Origin: Raphanus sativus
Lineage: Eukaryota > Streptophyta > Magnoliopsida > Brassicales > Brassicaceae
Length of the DNA: 64,000 nt
Direction: 5' to 3'
NCBI RefSeq assembly: GCF_000801105.2
Contig: NC_079515.1
Coordinates: 1,302,001-1,366,000 of the forward strand
Under the pieces are notes generated by a model. The model was given only the letters and a program-made list of their open reading frames with translations. It was not told where the DNA came from and did not search any database. Shown piece after piece: positions 12,768 through 26,500 of the stretch (its first letter is position 1; every line of letters begins with the position of its first letter). The translations under genes were made by a program, and so were the position numbers.

Positions 12768-14000
12768 TCAATCTCTTTCTAATGGATTGTATCTTTCTTC
12801 AAACGAGTTCTGTTTCCTAGGTTCTCGACTGTGGCGGCTGTCATAACGGTCATCCCTTTTGTTCTTGTAATCTGAAGAATTCTTTTCACGCGACGAGCTG
12901 TGGTTTTGATGGTAAGCTTCTCTTTCGTGGCTACGTCGTTTGGTCCTTGTGAATTTATCATCTCTTCTATCACTGCGCTTGTATGATCTCTGAGCTAGTG
13001 CCTGACTCATATACCTCGTACCGCTTTCCTTTATCTCTATTGGTTCTAATCTCCAATGGATACTCGCTATCTGCACGACTCTCTCCTTTCCATGGCTTAT
13101 AGGATCTTGGTGATGTGTCTGTTAATGTCGCTGATACAGAATTGTATCCAGAGTCGCTTCCTTTCTGATCCTTGCCTGTAGAAGAGGAGGAGTGTAATGG
13201 CATTCCCTTCTCAAAACATCCAATGCCTCCTGCTAGCTTAATTTCTTACGTAAATTCTTCGATCATATCACTCAACACCTACAAGACAAAAGATGGAGAA
13301 AACTCACCTTATAGAAATTGTAGAATGCCTGATCGTCACTTAGCAACGTCCAATTATAGAACAAGATGTGCCAAACGCCTCAACATGACATGGCAGAGCC
13401 AAAATATTGTACAGTTTTAATTATAAACATGCATTACTAACCATTCTACAGTAAAACATTCACAAAACTAAGCATTGTGATTATCATAGGCACGTAAAAG
13501 GAAGAAAATCCATACCTGGCAGGTGGGGCATATCGAATTGCTCTTATTTTCCCTTCAAGGATGGATCTTTCATACAACCCTGCATCAGCTGCTGCCACAC
13601 GAGACAGAGATATCACCTGAGAAATGTCCAAAGCTTTCCCAACCTTATCACCTGATTGTTTCCAAGAAGAATTCTTTAATCTTCACGTCTTCATTACTGA
13701 AGTTTGGTTCATCCAAATCCTTGAGAACACCACAGAGGATTCAGGTGACCGAAACAACATAACTTGAGAGGCACATACTTCAATGCATTGTTTCAACATG
13801 TCGAGAGCAAAAAAACTTCCCTTCTCCATACGATCTGCCAAGCTGAGAGGCTAACCAAGACAACACTCGAAACAGAACATGAACCTGGAATGTTCTTCTT
13901 TTGCAGCTCTGCTCACCAGCGGCATTAGCTCTATCATAAACCCACAAGCTTCCTTAACAACAGCTTTCAGAGACAACCTAAATAGAAAGAATACATGATC
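12768..14000 (-). pseudogene. U11-48K pseudogene (exons 2-3 deleted, 5' truncated, frameshifted)
   Basis: Aligned by eye with the intact copy at 20326-22856. The last-exon part (12768 to about 13280) keeps the RS/RD-rich tail (SYKRSDRRDD, DRYDSRHSREPRKQNSFEERYNPLERD). The frame is broken near 13000, so upstream and downstream halves are in different frames. At 13518 the copy jumps from intron 3 sequence directly into the end of exon 1, so exons 2 and 3 are gone. Homology to exon 1 stops near 14000, where TNL 3'-flank sequence begins, so the start codon, proline-rich N-terminus and CHHC zinc finger are missing. It lies convergent to the ankyrin gene, the ancestral arrangement. No functional protein is expected. 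Confidence 0.85.
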
Positions 14001-14750
14001 TCTCATATAAAGCGAAAACTAGAGCTCTCACATTCTTACTTGATCTTGGTGGGTACCCATCAAGCTTGTAATCTTAAACAGTAACGTTTTAAGACTAATA
14101 TTTCAAAGATGGCAGTTTTTGGATGTACAACCTGATATCATGTACAACAACACACTCTCAAGAAATGTGACTTCATATAAAGATCAGTGCAGTCATCCTA
14201 CATTCTTCAGTGCTATAGTATGTCTGTTTAACCAATGTTATTTAAAGTAGAGGCCTCAAAAATAAAATAAAACAAACAACTTGATCACACATTACACAGA
14301 CAAAATCATTAATCCCAGTTTCAGGAACATCCCCTCTTGATTAGAGACAGACCAGCTCACTGATATGTACTGAACATGCCCTCTGAATCACATGGTTGTG
14401 TCTAGTTTTCTAGTCAGAGAGCAATCACTACGCCAAACCAGCTCGCTGATATGTACATAGATCAAAAGAGGTAAAAGCATAATCAGTCTATTTTGTAAAC
14501 GACAATACCTACACGCAAAGGTAAGCTACAAGGCCACATGCACCCAACTCTGGCCTGCCCTCTCTACACTTCATCCATGACGTACGGAAACCTGAACTGG
14601 TTATAGCACAAACATTGTCAGAATCCAAATTAATATTAGTCACTGCATGAGAAAACAATAAAGCTCAAACTCATGTGGGGTTGTTGAAACTATGCTGTTA
14701 TTTATTATGATTTAAATCAATAAGTTGCTTCCTTCCAGAAAGCTTACCTC
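14001..14750. other. 3' flank of TNL copy 1, repeated in every unit
   Basis: No gene. The sequence recurs with substitutions and indels at about 22990-23568, 29480-30088 and 34990-35246. It is shared duplicated DNA downstream of each TNL. The block just before each stop (AAGCTTACCTCTTAAAT, minus strand GAGGTAAGCTT) may be the donor of a 3'-UTR intron. Confidence 0.6.
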
Positions 14751-17700
14751 TTAAATTGTTTCTTCTTCACATTGTTCGTGCATATAAATTTTCTCTATCT
14801 TGATGTATGCAGTTTCTTTGTACTCAGATTCGTTGTAAATATCATCACAGCATACAAGGTCATCATGAACATCAGGGTCTTCCAAGAGTTGTATAGCAAA
14901 CTCTTTTACATCCCAGTATTTACCAGTGATCTTGAACTTGAAATGAAGCTCGGTACAATTCACATCTGTTTCAGGAAGGTTTAGTGAGATGGAATATTCG
15001 ATGAAACACAGATGCTCCGTAGATCCAAGTATTGCTGGTATAGGGTACTTGCATGATCCATGTCCAACATCGACGCCATTCTGAACGCACCAGATGTCAC
15101 AGGAAAGCCTCTTCCATTTATCTTCCTTATCATCCTCACTAGCACCCTTCTCCTCTAGATAGTGGCCATGAAGCAGTAAAAGGCAAACTTTAAATCTGAA
15201 AAATAAAGGAAGAGGGCTCTGATACAAATTGACAGTTAGTAAACCCTCTCTTGCTCGGTGATCAAAGTCTGCCGGCAGTTCTCCACCAGGTAAGAGCGCG
15301 AGCTTGCAATCCAATATCTTGATGAGTTCTCTCGCTGCTTCGCTCAGCTTGAAACAGTTCGCAAAGATGAGACATCTTTCTGGATTGGTAAGGAAGCCAT
15401 CTATTCTCTCCAGCGAATCACAGTTAGATGCATAAAGGAGTGATACGAAAGAGGGAATGTGGGGCAATGACACAAGATTCTTGCACCCTTTGAGGTTTAT
15501 AGATAAATTACCACGTGAGAAATATCTTCCCATATTGCTCAAGTCCAAGACCAAGTCGAAGTCCAAGTCCAACTCTTCGATGTTGTCAGAAAAACAATGG
15601 AACACCAGAAGGCTGTTGCAGTCTTCCAAGTTCAATTCAAGAAGACTGGACCAAGACCATATGGATGAAGGGACTTCTTCTATACCAGTATTGCTCAGAT
15701 TAAGATATCTAATGCTTGTAGATATCTCTGGAAACGTTCTCAATTGTGTGCAGAAACTGAGATCAAGTGAAGAGAGAAATTGCAGGTTGACGTTGGTTGG
15801 AAGGACCTTTAGCTTCTTGCAGCGAGGCATGCTTAGTTGAGTGAGACGTGTGAGATTATGAATCGATGGAGGAATTTCTTCTATTCCCGTATTGAGCAAT
15901 AGTAACACTTCGATGGTGTCAGGAACATCTGGAAACACCCTGAGGCTTTCGGCACGCATTGCTGAGAGTTTACGAAGACACGAAAAAGCCATGATTGATG
16001 AAGGAAACTCTTCTATCGCTGTATCACTAATATCAAATTCTGTAATGTTTCAGGAAATATCAGGAAAGCTTCTCAACTGTGACCCCAAATGGTTTAGCTT
16101 TGGGCATCCTGCAGTTAACAGTTTCTTTAACTTACTGAGGCTCCAAATAGAGGATGGGAGTTCAACCAGGCCATCGCATTGCTGGACATTCAACGTCTTG
16201 AGATTAATGGCATTCCCAATGGAAGAGGGGATCACTATCAACTTGGAGCAACCAGCGAGATGCAATTCCTGGAGACTAGTGGACTTCCCAATGGAGGAGA
16301 TCTCCGACAGACTTGAGCAACAACAAGCATTCAGTACCTTTAGATTAGTAACATTAGACAGATCCGGAAGTTCTTTGAGGTAGTTGGAATAAGCCAGCAC
16401 CATCAATTTCAGACACGGGAGCGGCTGCACGTATTATAAATTAAGGCAGAAGACAAAACCGCGTTAATACATTTGTAATGCAAATAACCTAATTCAATTG
16501 TAAAGCACGCATGAAACTACTTACAATAGGTCCTTCCCACAGCTTCTCAAGCTTGCTGTGTATCATCTTAAGTTTGACAAGACGCCGCGGTTGAAACTCA
16601 CGAGGAAAACATGTCAACGGAAACTGATCCCATTCAAGAAATCTAAGTTTACTAGCTCTAACCTTCAGACCCTGGAGTACGAGAAGTTTGGTGTTGTTAT
16701 ACAAACCCCATTTCTGGAATCTTAAGAATTGGAGCCTAGACATCCCTTCAAAGGCTCGCTCGTCAATAATTAAGTCTTCACTGACCTTCGATAAGTCAAA
16801 ATCTATTCCTCGAATAGTTTCAGTGCCCTGAAAGTACTTAAATTACTTCAAATGATCAAAAAAACGATTGGATACAGTTTATCTCATAACTTACAGCTTT
16901 TCCCTCAAGCACATCACAAATGTCCTGAGCATCCACCAAGAACTGACGTTTCCCAGGATCAGAAACAGACTGTTTACGAACAATTTCTTTGGCCATTTGC
17001 TCCAGCAAATTATGCACCACCAACCATCCCCATTCGGCTTCAGATATGAAACATTTATCAAACAACACTTGGAGCCCGTGGTTGACGTTCAAACGACTCT
17101 CCGCAAGACACTCCACTACGTCACTAATGCACCCACCTTTGAAAAAACATGCTATATGAAGAAACAGTTCTTGATCTTCCTCGCATAAAGCATCATAGCT
17201 GAACCTTAATACTTTCCCAATCTCCCCATCAAGACTCGTCCTAAGTCTAGGCAATGCATGTATCCACTGATCTCTGGACATTCCTCGAAGATATGCGCCA
17301 AAAACACGTAGACCCAAAGGAAGGTTACCGGCTAGCCGTGTAACTTCTATGGCCATGTTCTCAAACCCAAGTGACGGTGACTTGTGACGAAAAGCAGACA
17401 GGCAGAGAATTTCAAGAGCTTCAGATGTAGATGGAACATCCACACGGTAAAAATGGTTGATCTCATGTGCTACCAAAAGCTTTTTATCCTTTGTCGTGAT
17501 GATAATCCTACTTTGAGGCCCAAACCAACAAGTTTGGCCAGTCATGGCTTCTAGCTGCTTTAACTGATCCACGTCATCAAGAACGACAAGCACTTTCTTG
17601 TTCTCCAGCCTTGATTTTGCCACACCCAGATGATCTACGTTTAGATCTTTCTGATTTAAGGTCTTAGACAAAAGTTGTTTTTGTAAATGCAACTTGAAGG

Positions 17701-18730
17701 CGTGCGCGTCTCGATAGTTTTGCTCAAACTTCCCTTCTATACTCTCAATAAAAGCAGCATGTGTAAACTTACTAGCTCTTTATATAAAGCTCTTGCGATG
17801 GTCGTCTTACCAATTCCAGCAGGACCCCAAATACCAACCATCCGGACTTCATCGGATCCTAAGGACAACAATGGCTCTATCTCCCTGATATGAGTATCAA
17901 TCCCAACCAAGCTGTTGGAATCATTTGATGTTGTAGAACAAGTGAACTTGTTTGAAACACCGGTAACAATTTTTTCAATCATGGCTGCATCGTCATCACT
18001 AAAAGAGAAAAAGATGAATACATCAGTTAAATAGTCGGGAAATAAATGACATGTACTTCAAAAATATATCAACACTATAACGAAAATTCACATGATAATG
18101 CCCCATATAAATCTCTTCCCCAGATCTAAACAAACTTAACTCGGAAAAGTATAACTAATGATCCTACCTCACTCTCTCGCTGTAGTGTTTACCAGATATA
18201 TATAGACTCAGATGTTTAAGAAGATTAGGACCAATCTGTCAATCGGAGATCGGAAGGACTTACAAGTTACTTGTATGGTAACCAGCGATTTGAGCCACAA
18301 TATGCAAAGCTTTTCTCCATCTCTCAACGTCATCCGTTGATTTCTCAGCACAAGTTTTATCAAAGACAGCTTCGAAGTCTCCCTTCTGCTTTTTCACGTC
18401 AGATGGATCCACTTCATAGAAAATCACCTCTACCGTCTGCTTATCTTTATCCCAACACTTCATGATCTCCACCAACTCGTTCAGACACCATGTTGATGAA
18501 GCGTAGTTCCTCGAGATCAAGACAATTGCAATTAACGATCCTCTTATAGCTTCTGTGAGCTCGGGACCAATCAATTTGCTCCTCTCTATGTCATTGTCTA
18601 TGAAGACGTCGATTGCTTTCTCTTTGAACTCCTTCAGTAAGCAGCTGAGAAAGCCTCTACGGACATCTGGCCCGTGGAAGCTAGGAAAGACATGGTACTT
18701 ATAATGGCGAGACAAAGCAGAAAGAGCCAT
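14751..18730 (-). pseudogene. TIR-NBS-LRR receptor copy 1, disabled
   Basis: Four exons on the minus strand: TIR 18730-18264, NB-ARC 17998-16895, first LRR exon 16827-16525 and main LRR plus C-terminal domain 16424-14751. Exon 2 is 1104 nt against 1108 in copies 2 and 3. A 4-nt loss near 17775, just after the P-loop GPAGIGKTT, shifts the frame. In exon 4 a GGA codon has become TGA (16050-16052) after LRSFPDIS. Otherwise the TNL motifs are present: TIR FPSFHGPDVRRGF and STWCLNELVEI with the catalytic Glu, LVVLDDVD, NLPLGLRVFG, VVHNLLEQ, leucine-rich repeats, and the post-LRR LLPGGELPADFDHR block. A W-box (TTGACT on the minus strand) lies at 18920-18925, about 190 bp upstream of the ATG. A truncated TIR plus partial NBS product is the most that could be made. 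Confidence 0.9.
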
Positions 18731-19830
18731 CAGACGAGCAGACCTGACAATGTATTTCAGAAAAACAATCTGCAGAATGAAAGAAGAAGATCTGTTCAAA
18801 TGTATTATCAGCGTAGTAACCACTAATAGAAGGAATATATAAGAACTCGCCATCAAGTCTTTCATTACCATCAGGAAGATTCATGGAATTTCAATAGACT
18901 AAGACAACTGGGGAAACAGAGTCAACAAATGGTGACTTATTCTAGGATGAAAAGGCCAATAGTTGACGAAAAAAAGTTGATATCCTAGTCATGTCTAGGC
19001 CCTACCATCGTTCGTAACTTTATTATCTTGTGACTAGAGCACTTATTATCTTCACAGACACACATACATGTAGTCTCAATAAAAATGTCACTAACACTCG
19101 ACTGAGAAATATGGGTCGAGGAATTGAAACATTACTTATATGTTTCCCTACATCTTAGTTTCTATAAGACTGAAACTTCTTCGATCGATAGAGATAAAAG
19201 AAAAATACTCTTTTTGCAGGAAAAAAGAACAAATTTTCAGAAGTAATAAAATATTGTGGTTACTCTATTTAGGAGGCAGCAAGGAAAAAAATACCAGCAA
19301 ATTACAAGGAAGCAACAGAAGTAATAAACTATTGTGGTTGTTTTTTTTTTCAAGGAGGCAGTAAGGAAAAAGACACGCAAATTACAAGGAAGCAAGTAAT
19401 CAAAACCAAAGTCTTCATCACTACCTGATTTCACAAATATGCAGCTTCATGGCAAAGAGAATCAATATCTCAAAACTGTAGTTGCAAAAGTCATGACTGA
19501 ACAATCTCCGAAAATGCTAATTCTTTTTTTCTCCAAAAAGATATGATAAGGACAGGTAAAGCTTGATTGTTTCAGAAATATGCAGCTTCATGGCAAAGCT
19601 TGATTGTTTCTCATCCAATTCAAAGGTTCAGAGACGGATACAGTGACACTATTGATATTCTCCAATATACAAGATGGTATTCTCCAATGATATTCAATTA
19701 CAAAACTGAGAAATAAAGAATGATATAGAGAAAAACTCAACGAAACAATGTTGGAACAAGATGATAAACACACAGTAACAATTCTTTTTTATTTTAAACA
19801 AAGGCGGAATCTAACGAATACTAACCAGTC
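18731..19830. other. Upstream region of TNL copy 1 up to the unit junction
   Basis: AT-rich promoter-side DNA that recurs upstream of copies 2-4 (ends near 28440, 34920 and 40452). No gene. A 34-bp partial direct repeat (ATATGCAGCTTCATGGCAAAG) at 19439 and 19578 is visible within it. Confidence 0.6.
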
Positions 19831-20137
19831 GTGTGCCGCTCAGAGAGATGTATTCGAGATCAAGGTCGCCGTCTGAAATGGGAAACAGAGGAAGAGATTA
19901 AAGTTCACAGGAATCTCCGAGTTTTGTGTTCTCGCCTCTGGCGGTTTCTGATAACGCTGGAGCTACGTCCTGTAGCCGTTTCAGACGGTTTCTTCCGAAT
20001 TGGAAAGGAAAACACCGGCCATGAAGAAACAGAGATCTTTTGTGAACAGGTACTTGCTCTTCTGAGATGGGTAATGGCTCTGGTAATTGTCTTCGTCACC
20101 GGAGTTTCAAAAGGGTCATGTCTTTGGTTTCATAGGT
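19831..20137 (+). pseudogene. 3' fragment of the ankyrin gene
   Basis: Starts abruptly with sequence equal to ankyrin exon 2 from 12138 (CAGAGAGATGTATTCG, CGCCGTCTGA, GGTTTC...). It then shows several internal deletions, for instance between AGGAAGAG and AAGTTCAC near 19893. The frame is not kept and there is no promoter or 5' end. It continues into the same 3' flank as the real gene (CACACGTGACCTAATGCTC at 12586 and 20155). It marks the duplication breakpoint. Confidence 0.88.
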
Positions 20138-20325
20138 ATTTTTCTTTCTTGTATCACACGTGACCTAATGCTCATGTATTTCCATAAAAATTAAGAACTG
20201 AATACGAACAGAGTATTGTTTTTAATGTAAAAAAAAGCATGGTAAAGGATACAAAAGAGGATACTGCCAGATGCTCCGTGAAAACTTTTACTGCAAGATC
20301 GTCTCAAAGTCAGACCAACCTTCTT

Positions 20326-22856
20326 TTAACTTAAATCTCTTTCTAATGGATTGTATCTATCTTCAAACGAGTTCTGTTTCCTAGGTTCCTTACTGCGGCG
20401 GCTGTCATAACGATCATCCCTTTTGGTCTTGTAATCTGAAGAACTCTTTTCATGGGACGATCTGTGGTTTTGATGATAAGATTCCCTTTCGTGGCTACGT
20501 CGTTTGGTCCTTTTGAATTCATCATCTCTTCGATCACTGCGCTTGTATGATCTGTGACTCTGTTGTCTCTCCGAGCTGCCTGAATCATATTCCTCATACC
20601 GGTTTCTCTTATCTGTATTGGTTCTAATATCCGTTGAATACTCGCTATCTGCATGATTCTCTCCTTTCCATTGCTTATAGGATCTTGGTGATGCGTCTGT
20701 TAATGCTGTGGATACAGAATTGTATTCAGAGTCGATTTCTTTATGATCCTTGCTTATAGAAGATGAGGAGTGTAATGGTATTCCCTTCTCAAAACATCCG
20801 ATACCTCCTGCTAACTTAACTTCTTCTGTAAATTCTTCTATCATATCACTCAACACCTACACAAGACAAAATGGAGAAAACTCACTTTATAAATGAATGT
20901 CTTATGGTCGTAAATGAAAGTATAATTAGCAACATGCAGTTTATAAATTGCCTCAACAGGACATGGTAGAGCCTAAGCATTCTACACTTTCTTTAATAAT
21001 CCAATGAGAAATATGCATTCTTGAGTCAAGAATGCCTTCCCAGAACTAAGAATTGTGATTATCATAGGCACGGACAAGGAAGAGATTTCATACCTGTCGA
21101 GGAGTTCGTTTCACCTTTTTACCACGGTATGACATTCTTCGACGCTTGTAGTCTCTCTCTTCAGCTAATAGCTCTTCTCTTGTCTTCATTTTATTCATAT
21201 CCTACACATTATAGACAGTACAATTTATATTTAAGTTCCTTCAGCAAAAATTCCCTAGAGTAATATTTGTTTCATTAATATAACAGTTAGTACTTAGTTT
21301 TGTATTAACCTCATTTGATAAGCGTTGTCTGGGAAGACCATCGTGATCAATAATAGGTCGGTAGCTAGGACGTCCTTTCCGTTCCTCAACAGCTTTAGCT
21401 GTCAAAACACCATGCTCAGCTACCCTACAGAGTGATGTAGACATCATGAAGAATCAAACTCAGATTCAAACATGATACGAAACATAAAACACTATAGATA
21501 TAGAAACTGTGAGATGGACAAAGAATCAAGTTGGAAAAACAGAATATCCCTTCAAAGATTTCAAACCAACCGCTGATATCTTGTTAGTGGTTGTGCATAT
21601 CGAATTGCTCTTATTTTTCCTTCAAGCATGGATCTTTCATACAACGCTGCAACAGCTGCTGCCACACGGGACACAGATATCACCTGACCACTGTCCAAAG
21701 TTTTACCAGTCTTCACATCCTCATTACTGAAGTTTGCATCATCCAAATCTTTGAGAACACCAGCGGAGTCAGGTGACCGAAACAACATAATATGAGAGGC
21801 AGATACTTCAATGCAGTGTTTCAACATGTCCAGAGCAAAATACTTCCCATTTCCTTCCCCATACAACACGCCAAGCTGAGAAGCTAACCAAGACAACACT
21901 CGAAACACAACTGGACACTGGAATGTTCTGCTTTTGCAGCTCTGCTCACCAGCGGCATTGTGATCATACTCTCTCATAAACCCACAAGCTTCCTTAACAA
22001 CCGCTTTCATAGACAACCTAAACAGCAATAGAACATGATCCCTCATGTATGTATCGATTATAACACCGTATCTCGTTGAATTCACCAGAATCCATGTCCT
22101 TAACTCACTCATTTCAACCACTTCTGAACCAAGAATCGAACATAGAACACTATAGGAATAAAAACTTGGGTAATCACTCCATCCTCCAATCTCACGTTTT
22201 ATCGCGCAAACATCAGACGGCAAGAGCCCTAACGATTTCTCCAACACAGGAGAACCTACAAACTCGCAGCATTCCACGGATAGAACACTAGGAAGTGTAA
22301 AACGTAGCGTTTTAGCATCAAGCTCAGAGAAGTTAACAGCTCCAGGGCAATCATTGTAAAAGAAATTGTTCCCGAAATCTGTGACGTCATCTAAGCAGAA
22401 ACAGAGGTCACCGTCGCCGTTATTCGGCTCCGGTTCACACGGTAACTCGAGCGTGTTTCTGTAGCTACTAAAGGATCCAAGTAGGTGAGTGAGATCGAGA
22501 GGCTTTGGGCAACGAAGTGAATGGAGGAAGAGAGCTTCTGGTGGCATAAGGTGATTTGGATCAAAAGGACACCGAACGAAACAGTCCTTGTGGAGAAGAG
22601 AAGAGTGTTTAAAAGCTAGATTATCCGAGAGAGAATCTAATGTGCGTCGACATTCCGATAATAGAGACTGTAGAGAGGAGAGTGTACTGGAGAGCTCGCG
22701 AATCGGTGGCGGAGACGGAGCGTTGGAGTAAGTGTTGGGAGTTTGCAGAGGAGGAGGAGGAGCTCGGTGGAAGAAGTTTGGATTAGAATTTAGAGGAGGA
22801 GGAGGAGGAGGTCGGTGGAAGAAGTTTGGATTAGGAAACGACGGTGGTCGATCCAT
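20326..22856 (-). CDS. U11-48K: U11/U12 snRNP 48 kDa protein (minor spliceosome, CHHC zinc finger)
   Basis: Four coding exons on the minus strand, 22856-21571, 21424-21310, 21201-21094 and 20856-20326; all phases fit and give 679 residues. The N-terminus (1-50) is proline-rich with repeated PNFFHR units. Residues 96-116 form the CHHC finger, C96-x5-H102-x9-H112-x3-C116 in CPFDPNH...LHSLRC, which in this family recognises the 5' splice site of U12-type introns. Exon 2 encodes VAEHGVLTAKAVEERKGRPSY and exon 3 a basic REELLAEERDYKRRRMSYRG segment. The last exon is an Arg/Ser/Asp-rich tail ending in NPLERDLS. The exon 1 donor (CG|GTTGG) is my choice because it restores phase into exon 2. It corresponds by position to At3g04160. 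It is the only intact copy in the window; relics lie at 12768, 28468 and 34930. Confidence 0.88.
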
Positions 22857-23568
22857 CCGGCGACGGCGAAGTTTACAGGTAGAAGCTGATTTGATGCGAA
22901 GACGAGACGTTTGCTCTTGTACATGTAGGATGTTGAGCCCATTTAATTAGGCCCATTTAATTAGGCCAGGCCCATATTCTTAGGAACATAAAAAGAATAT
23001 TTTCGGATCAATGTACAAGAAACTCGCAAGAAATATGAATCCAGATCAGACAAGTGCAGCCATCCTACATTCTTGTTCCAAGTGAACAATGCTATAACAT
23101 GTCAATTTAACCAATGTTGTTTAAAGTAGATGCTTGAAAATAGAAACAAACAACTGATATATCACATAATTCGAAAAACAAAATCATCAAATCTCAGTTT
23201 CAGGAACATGCCCTCTTGATTAGAGAGGTACGCAGATCTTGGTGACTGATTGTTGTAGTCCAAGAGAGCCAGACCAGCTCGCTGATAGGTAGATGCTAAT
23301 GCCACTGATCAAAAGACATGTACCTATACGCCGAAGATACGCTACAAGGACACAAGCACCCAACTCTGCTCTCTGTACTATTCAACCATTGAATTACAGA
23401 AACCTGAATTGATTATAGCACAAACATTGTTTAGAATCCAAATTAATATTAGTTACTGAAAGATAAAACAATGAAGCTAAAACTCATGTGGGGTTTGCTG
23501 AAACCGTGCTGTTATCCCAATTATTATCATCAAATCCATAAATTGCTTCTTTCGAGAAAGCTTACCTC

Positions 23569-26500
23569 TTAAATTGTTTCTTTTTCACATTGCTCCTCCA
23601 TATAAATTTTCTCTATCTTGATGTCTGCAGTTTCTTTGTACTCAGCTTCGTTGTGAGTATCTTCACAGTATCCGTGGTTATCATCAACATCAGGGTCTTC
23701 CCAGAGCTGTACAGCAAAGTCTTTTACATCCCAGTATGTACCAGCGATATTGAACTCCAAACGAAGCTCGCTGAAATTCACATCTGTTTCAGGAAGGTTT
23801 AATGAAATGGAAGATTCCAAGAAATACAGATGCTCCTTAGATCCAAGTATTGCGGGTAGCTGGTACCTGCATGATCCATGTCCAACATAGACGCCATTCT
23901 GAACGTACAATATGTCACAGAAAAGCCTATTGGCACCCATCCATTCCTCGTCCTTATCATACCAAATGGCATCATTGTCCTTTATATAGTGGCCATGTAG
24001 CAGCAAAATGCAAGCTTTAAATCTGACGAATAAAGGAAGAGGGCTCTGACACAAACTGACAGTTAGTAAACCCTCTCTTGATCGGTGATCAAAGTCTGCA
24101 GGCAGTTCTCCACCAGGTAACAGCGCAAACTTGCAATCTGATACCTCGATAAGTTCTTTCGCTGCTTCACTCAGCTTGAAACAATTAGCAAAGCTGAGAC
24201 ATCTCTCCGGATTGCTAACTAAGCCATCTATTCTCTCCAGCGAATCACAGTTAGATGCATCAAGGGCTGAGACAAAATACGGAATGTGGGGCAATGACAC
24301 GAGATTCTTGCACCCTTTGAGGTTTATACGTAAGGGTAGAACAGTCTCCATATCACCACCTGAGAAATCTGTTCCCGTATCGCTCAAGTCCGAGTCCAAC
24401 TCTTCGATGTTGTCACGAAAACTATGGAACACCCGAAGGCTGCGGCAATCTTCCAAGTTCAATTCAAGAAGATGAGACCAAGACCATATGGATGAAGGGA
24501 CTTCTTCTATAGCAGTATCGCTCAGATTCAGATATCTAATGCTTGTAGATATCTCTGGAAACGTTCTCAATTGTGTGCAGGAACTGAGATCAAGTGAAGA
24601 GAGAGATTGCAGGTTGACGTTGGTTGGAAGTACCTTTAGCTTCTTGCAGCGAGGCATGCTTAGTTGAGTGAGACGTGAGAGATTCTGAATCGATGAAGGA
24701 ATTTCTTCTATTTCCGTATTGAGCAATAGTAACACTTCGATGGTGTCAGGAACATCTGGAAACACCCTGAGGCAATCGGCACACATTGCTGAGAGTTTAC
24801 GAAGACACGAAAAAGTCATGATTGATGAAGGAAATTCTCCTATCGCTGTGTTACTCATATCAAATTCTGTAATGTTTCCGGAAATATCAGGAAAGCTTCT
24901 CAACTGTGACCCCAAATGGTTTAGCTTTGGGCATCCTGCAATTAACAGTTTCTTTAACTTCTTAAGGCTCCAAATAGAGGAGGGGAGTTCAACCAGACCC
25001 TGGCACACCTGGACATTCAACGTATTGAGATTAATAGCATTCCCAATTGAAGAGGGGATCTCAATCAACTCAAAGCAACCAGCGAGATGCAACTCCTCCA
25101 GACTAGTGGACTTCCCAATAGAAGAGATCTCCGACAGACTTGAGCAAAAACCAGCACTCAGTACCTTGAGATTAGTGGCATTAGACAGATCCGGAAGTTC
25201 TTTGAGGTAGTCGGAACTAGACAGCTCTATCAACTTCAGACATGGGAGAGGCTGCACATAGTATAAATAAAGCCAGAACTGCGTTTATACAATGAAAAGC
25301 AAATAAATTAAATGGTAAAATCACATAAAAACTACTCACAATAGGTACTTCCCACAGCTTCTCAAGCCTGCTTTCCTCCATCATAAGTTTGACAAGACGT
25401 CGCGGTTGAAACTCACGAGGAAAACATGTCAGCGGAAACTGATCCCATTGAAGAAATATAAGTTTACTAGCTCTGAATTTCAGACCCTGGGGCAGGAGAA
25501 GTTTGGTGTTGCTATACAAACCCCGTTTCTTGAATCTTAAGAATTGGAGCCTAGACATCCCTTCAAAGGCTCGCTCGTCAATGATTAATTCTCCCCTGTC
25601 CTCCGATAAGTCAAAATCTATTCCTCTAATAGTTTCAGTGCCCTGAAAGAACTTTAATTAGCTACAAATGATCGAAACTAGTAGCACGAAAACACTGGAT
25701 ACAGTTTATCTCAAAACTTACAGCATTTTCCTCGAGTACATCACAAATGTCCTGAGCATCCACCAAGAACTGACGTTTCCCAGGATCAGAAACAGACTGT
25801 TTACGAACAATTTCCTTAGCCAATTGCTCAAGCAAATTATGAACCACCAACCATCCCTGTTCGTCTTTAGATATGAAACATTTATCCAACAACACTTGGA
25901 GCCCGTGGTTGACGTTCAAACGACTTTCCGCAAGACACTCCACCACGTCATTAATGCACCCATCTTTGAAAAAACATGCTATATGAAGAAACAATTCTTG
26001 ATCTTCCTCGCATAAAGAATCATAGCTGAACCTTAATACTTTCCCAATCTCCCCATCAAGACTCGTCCTAAGTCTAGGCAATGCATGTATCCATTGATCT
26101 CTAGACATTCCTCGCAGATATGCGCCAAAAACACGTAGACCCAAAGGAAGATGACCGGCGAGCCATGTAACTTCTATTGCCATGTCCCCAAACCCAAGTG
26201 ACGGTGACTTATGACGAAAAGCAGACAGGCAGAGAATTTCAAGAGCTTCAGATGTAGATGGAAAACCCACATGGTAAATATGGTTGATCTCATGTGCTAC
26301 CAAAAGCTTTTTATCCTTTGTCGTGATGATAATCCTACTTTGAGGCCCAAACCAGCAAGTTTGGTCAGTCATGGCTTCTAGCTGCTTTAACTCATCCACA
26401 TCATCAAGAACGACAAGCACCTTCTTGTCCTTCAGTCTTGCTTTTGCCACACCCAGATGACCTATTTTCAGATCTTTCTGATTTAAGGTCTTAGACAAAA

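Larger units (their letters stand above)
12138..19830. repeat. Tandem array unit 1 (ankyrin 3' end - U11-48K relic - TNL pseudogene)
   Basis: First of four paralogous segments. Its left edge lies inside the ankyrin gene. Its right edge at 19830 is followed immediately by a second copy of ankyrin sequence. It contains a decayed U11-48K and the TNL pseudogene 14751-18730. Confidence 0.85.

Noticed and set aside
25369..25375. TNL VHN instead of MHD as a possible autoactivity variant
   Set aside because: All four copies have it, and MHN/VHN-type variants are common in this TNL clade. The motif itself lies in the NB-ARC exon at residues 485-487 of copy 2.
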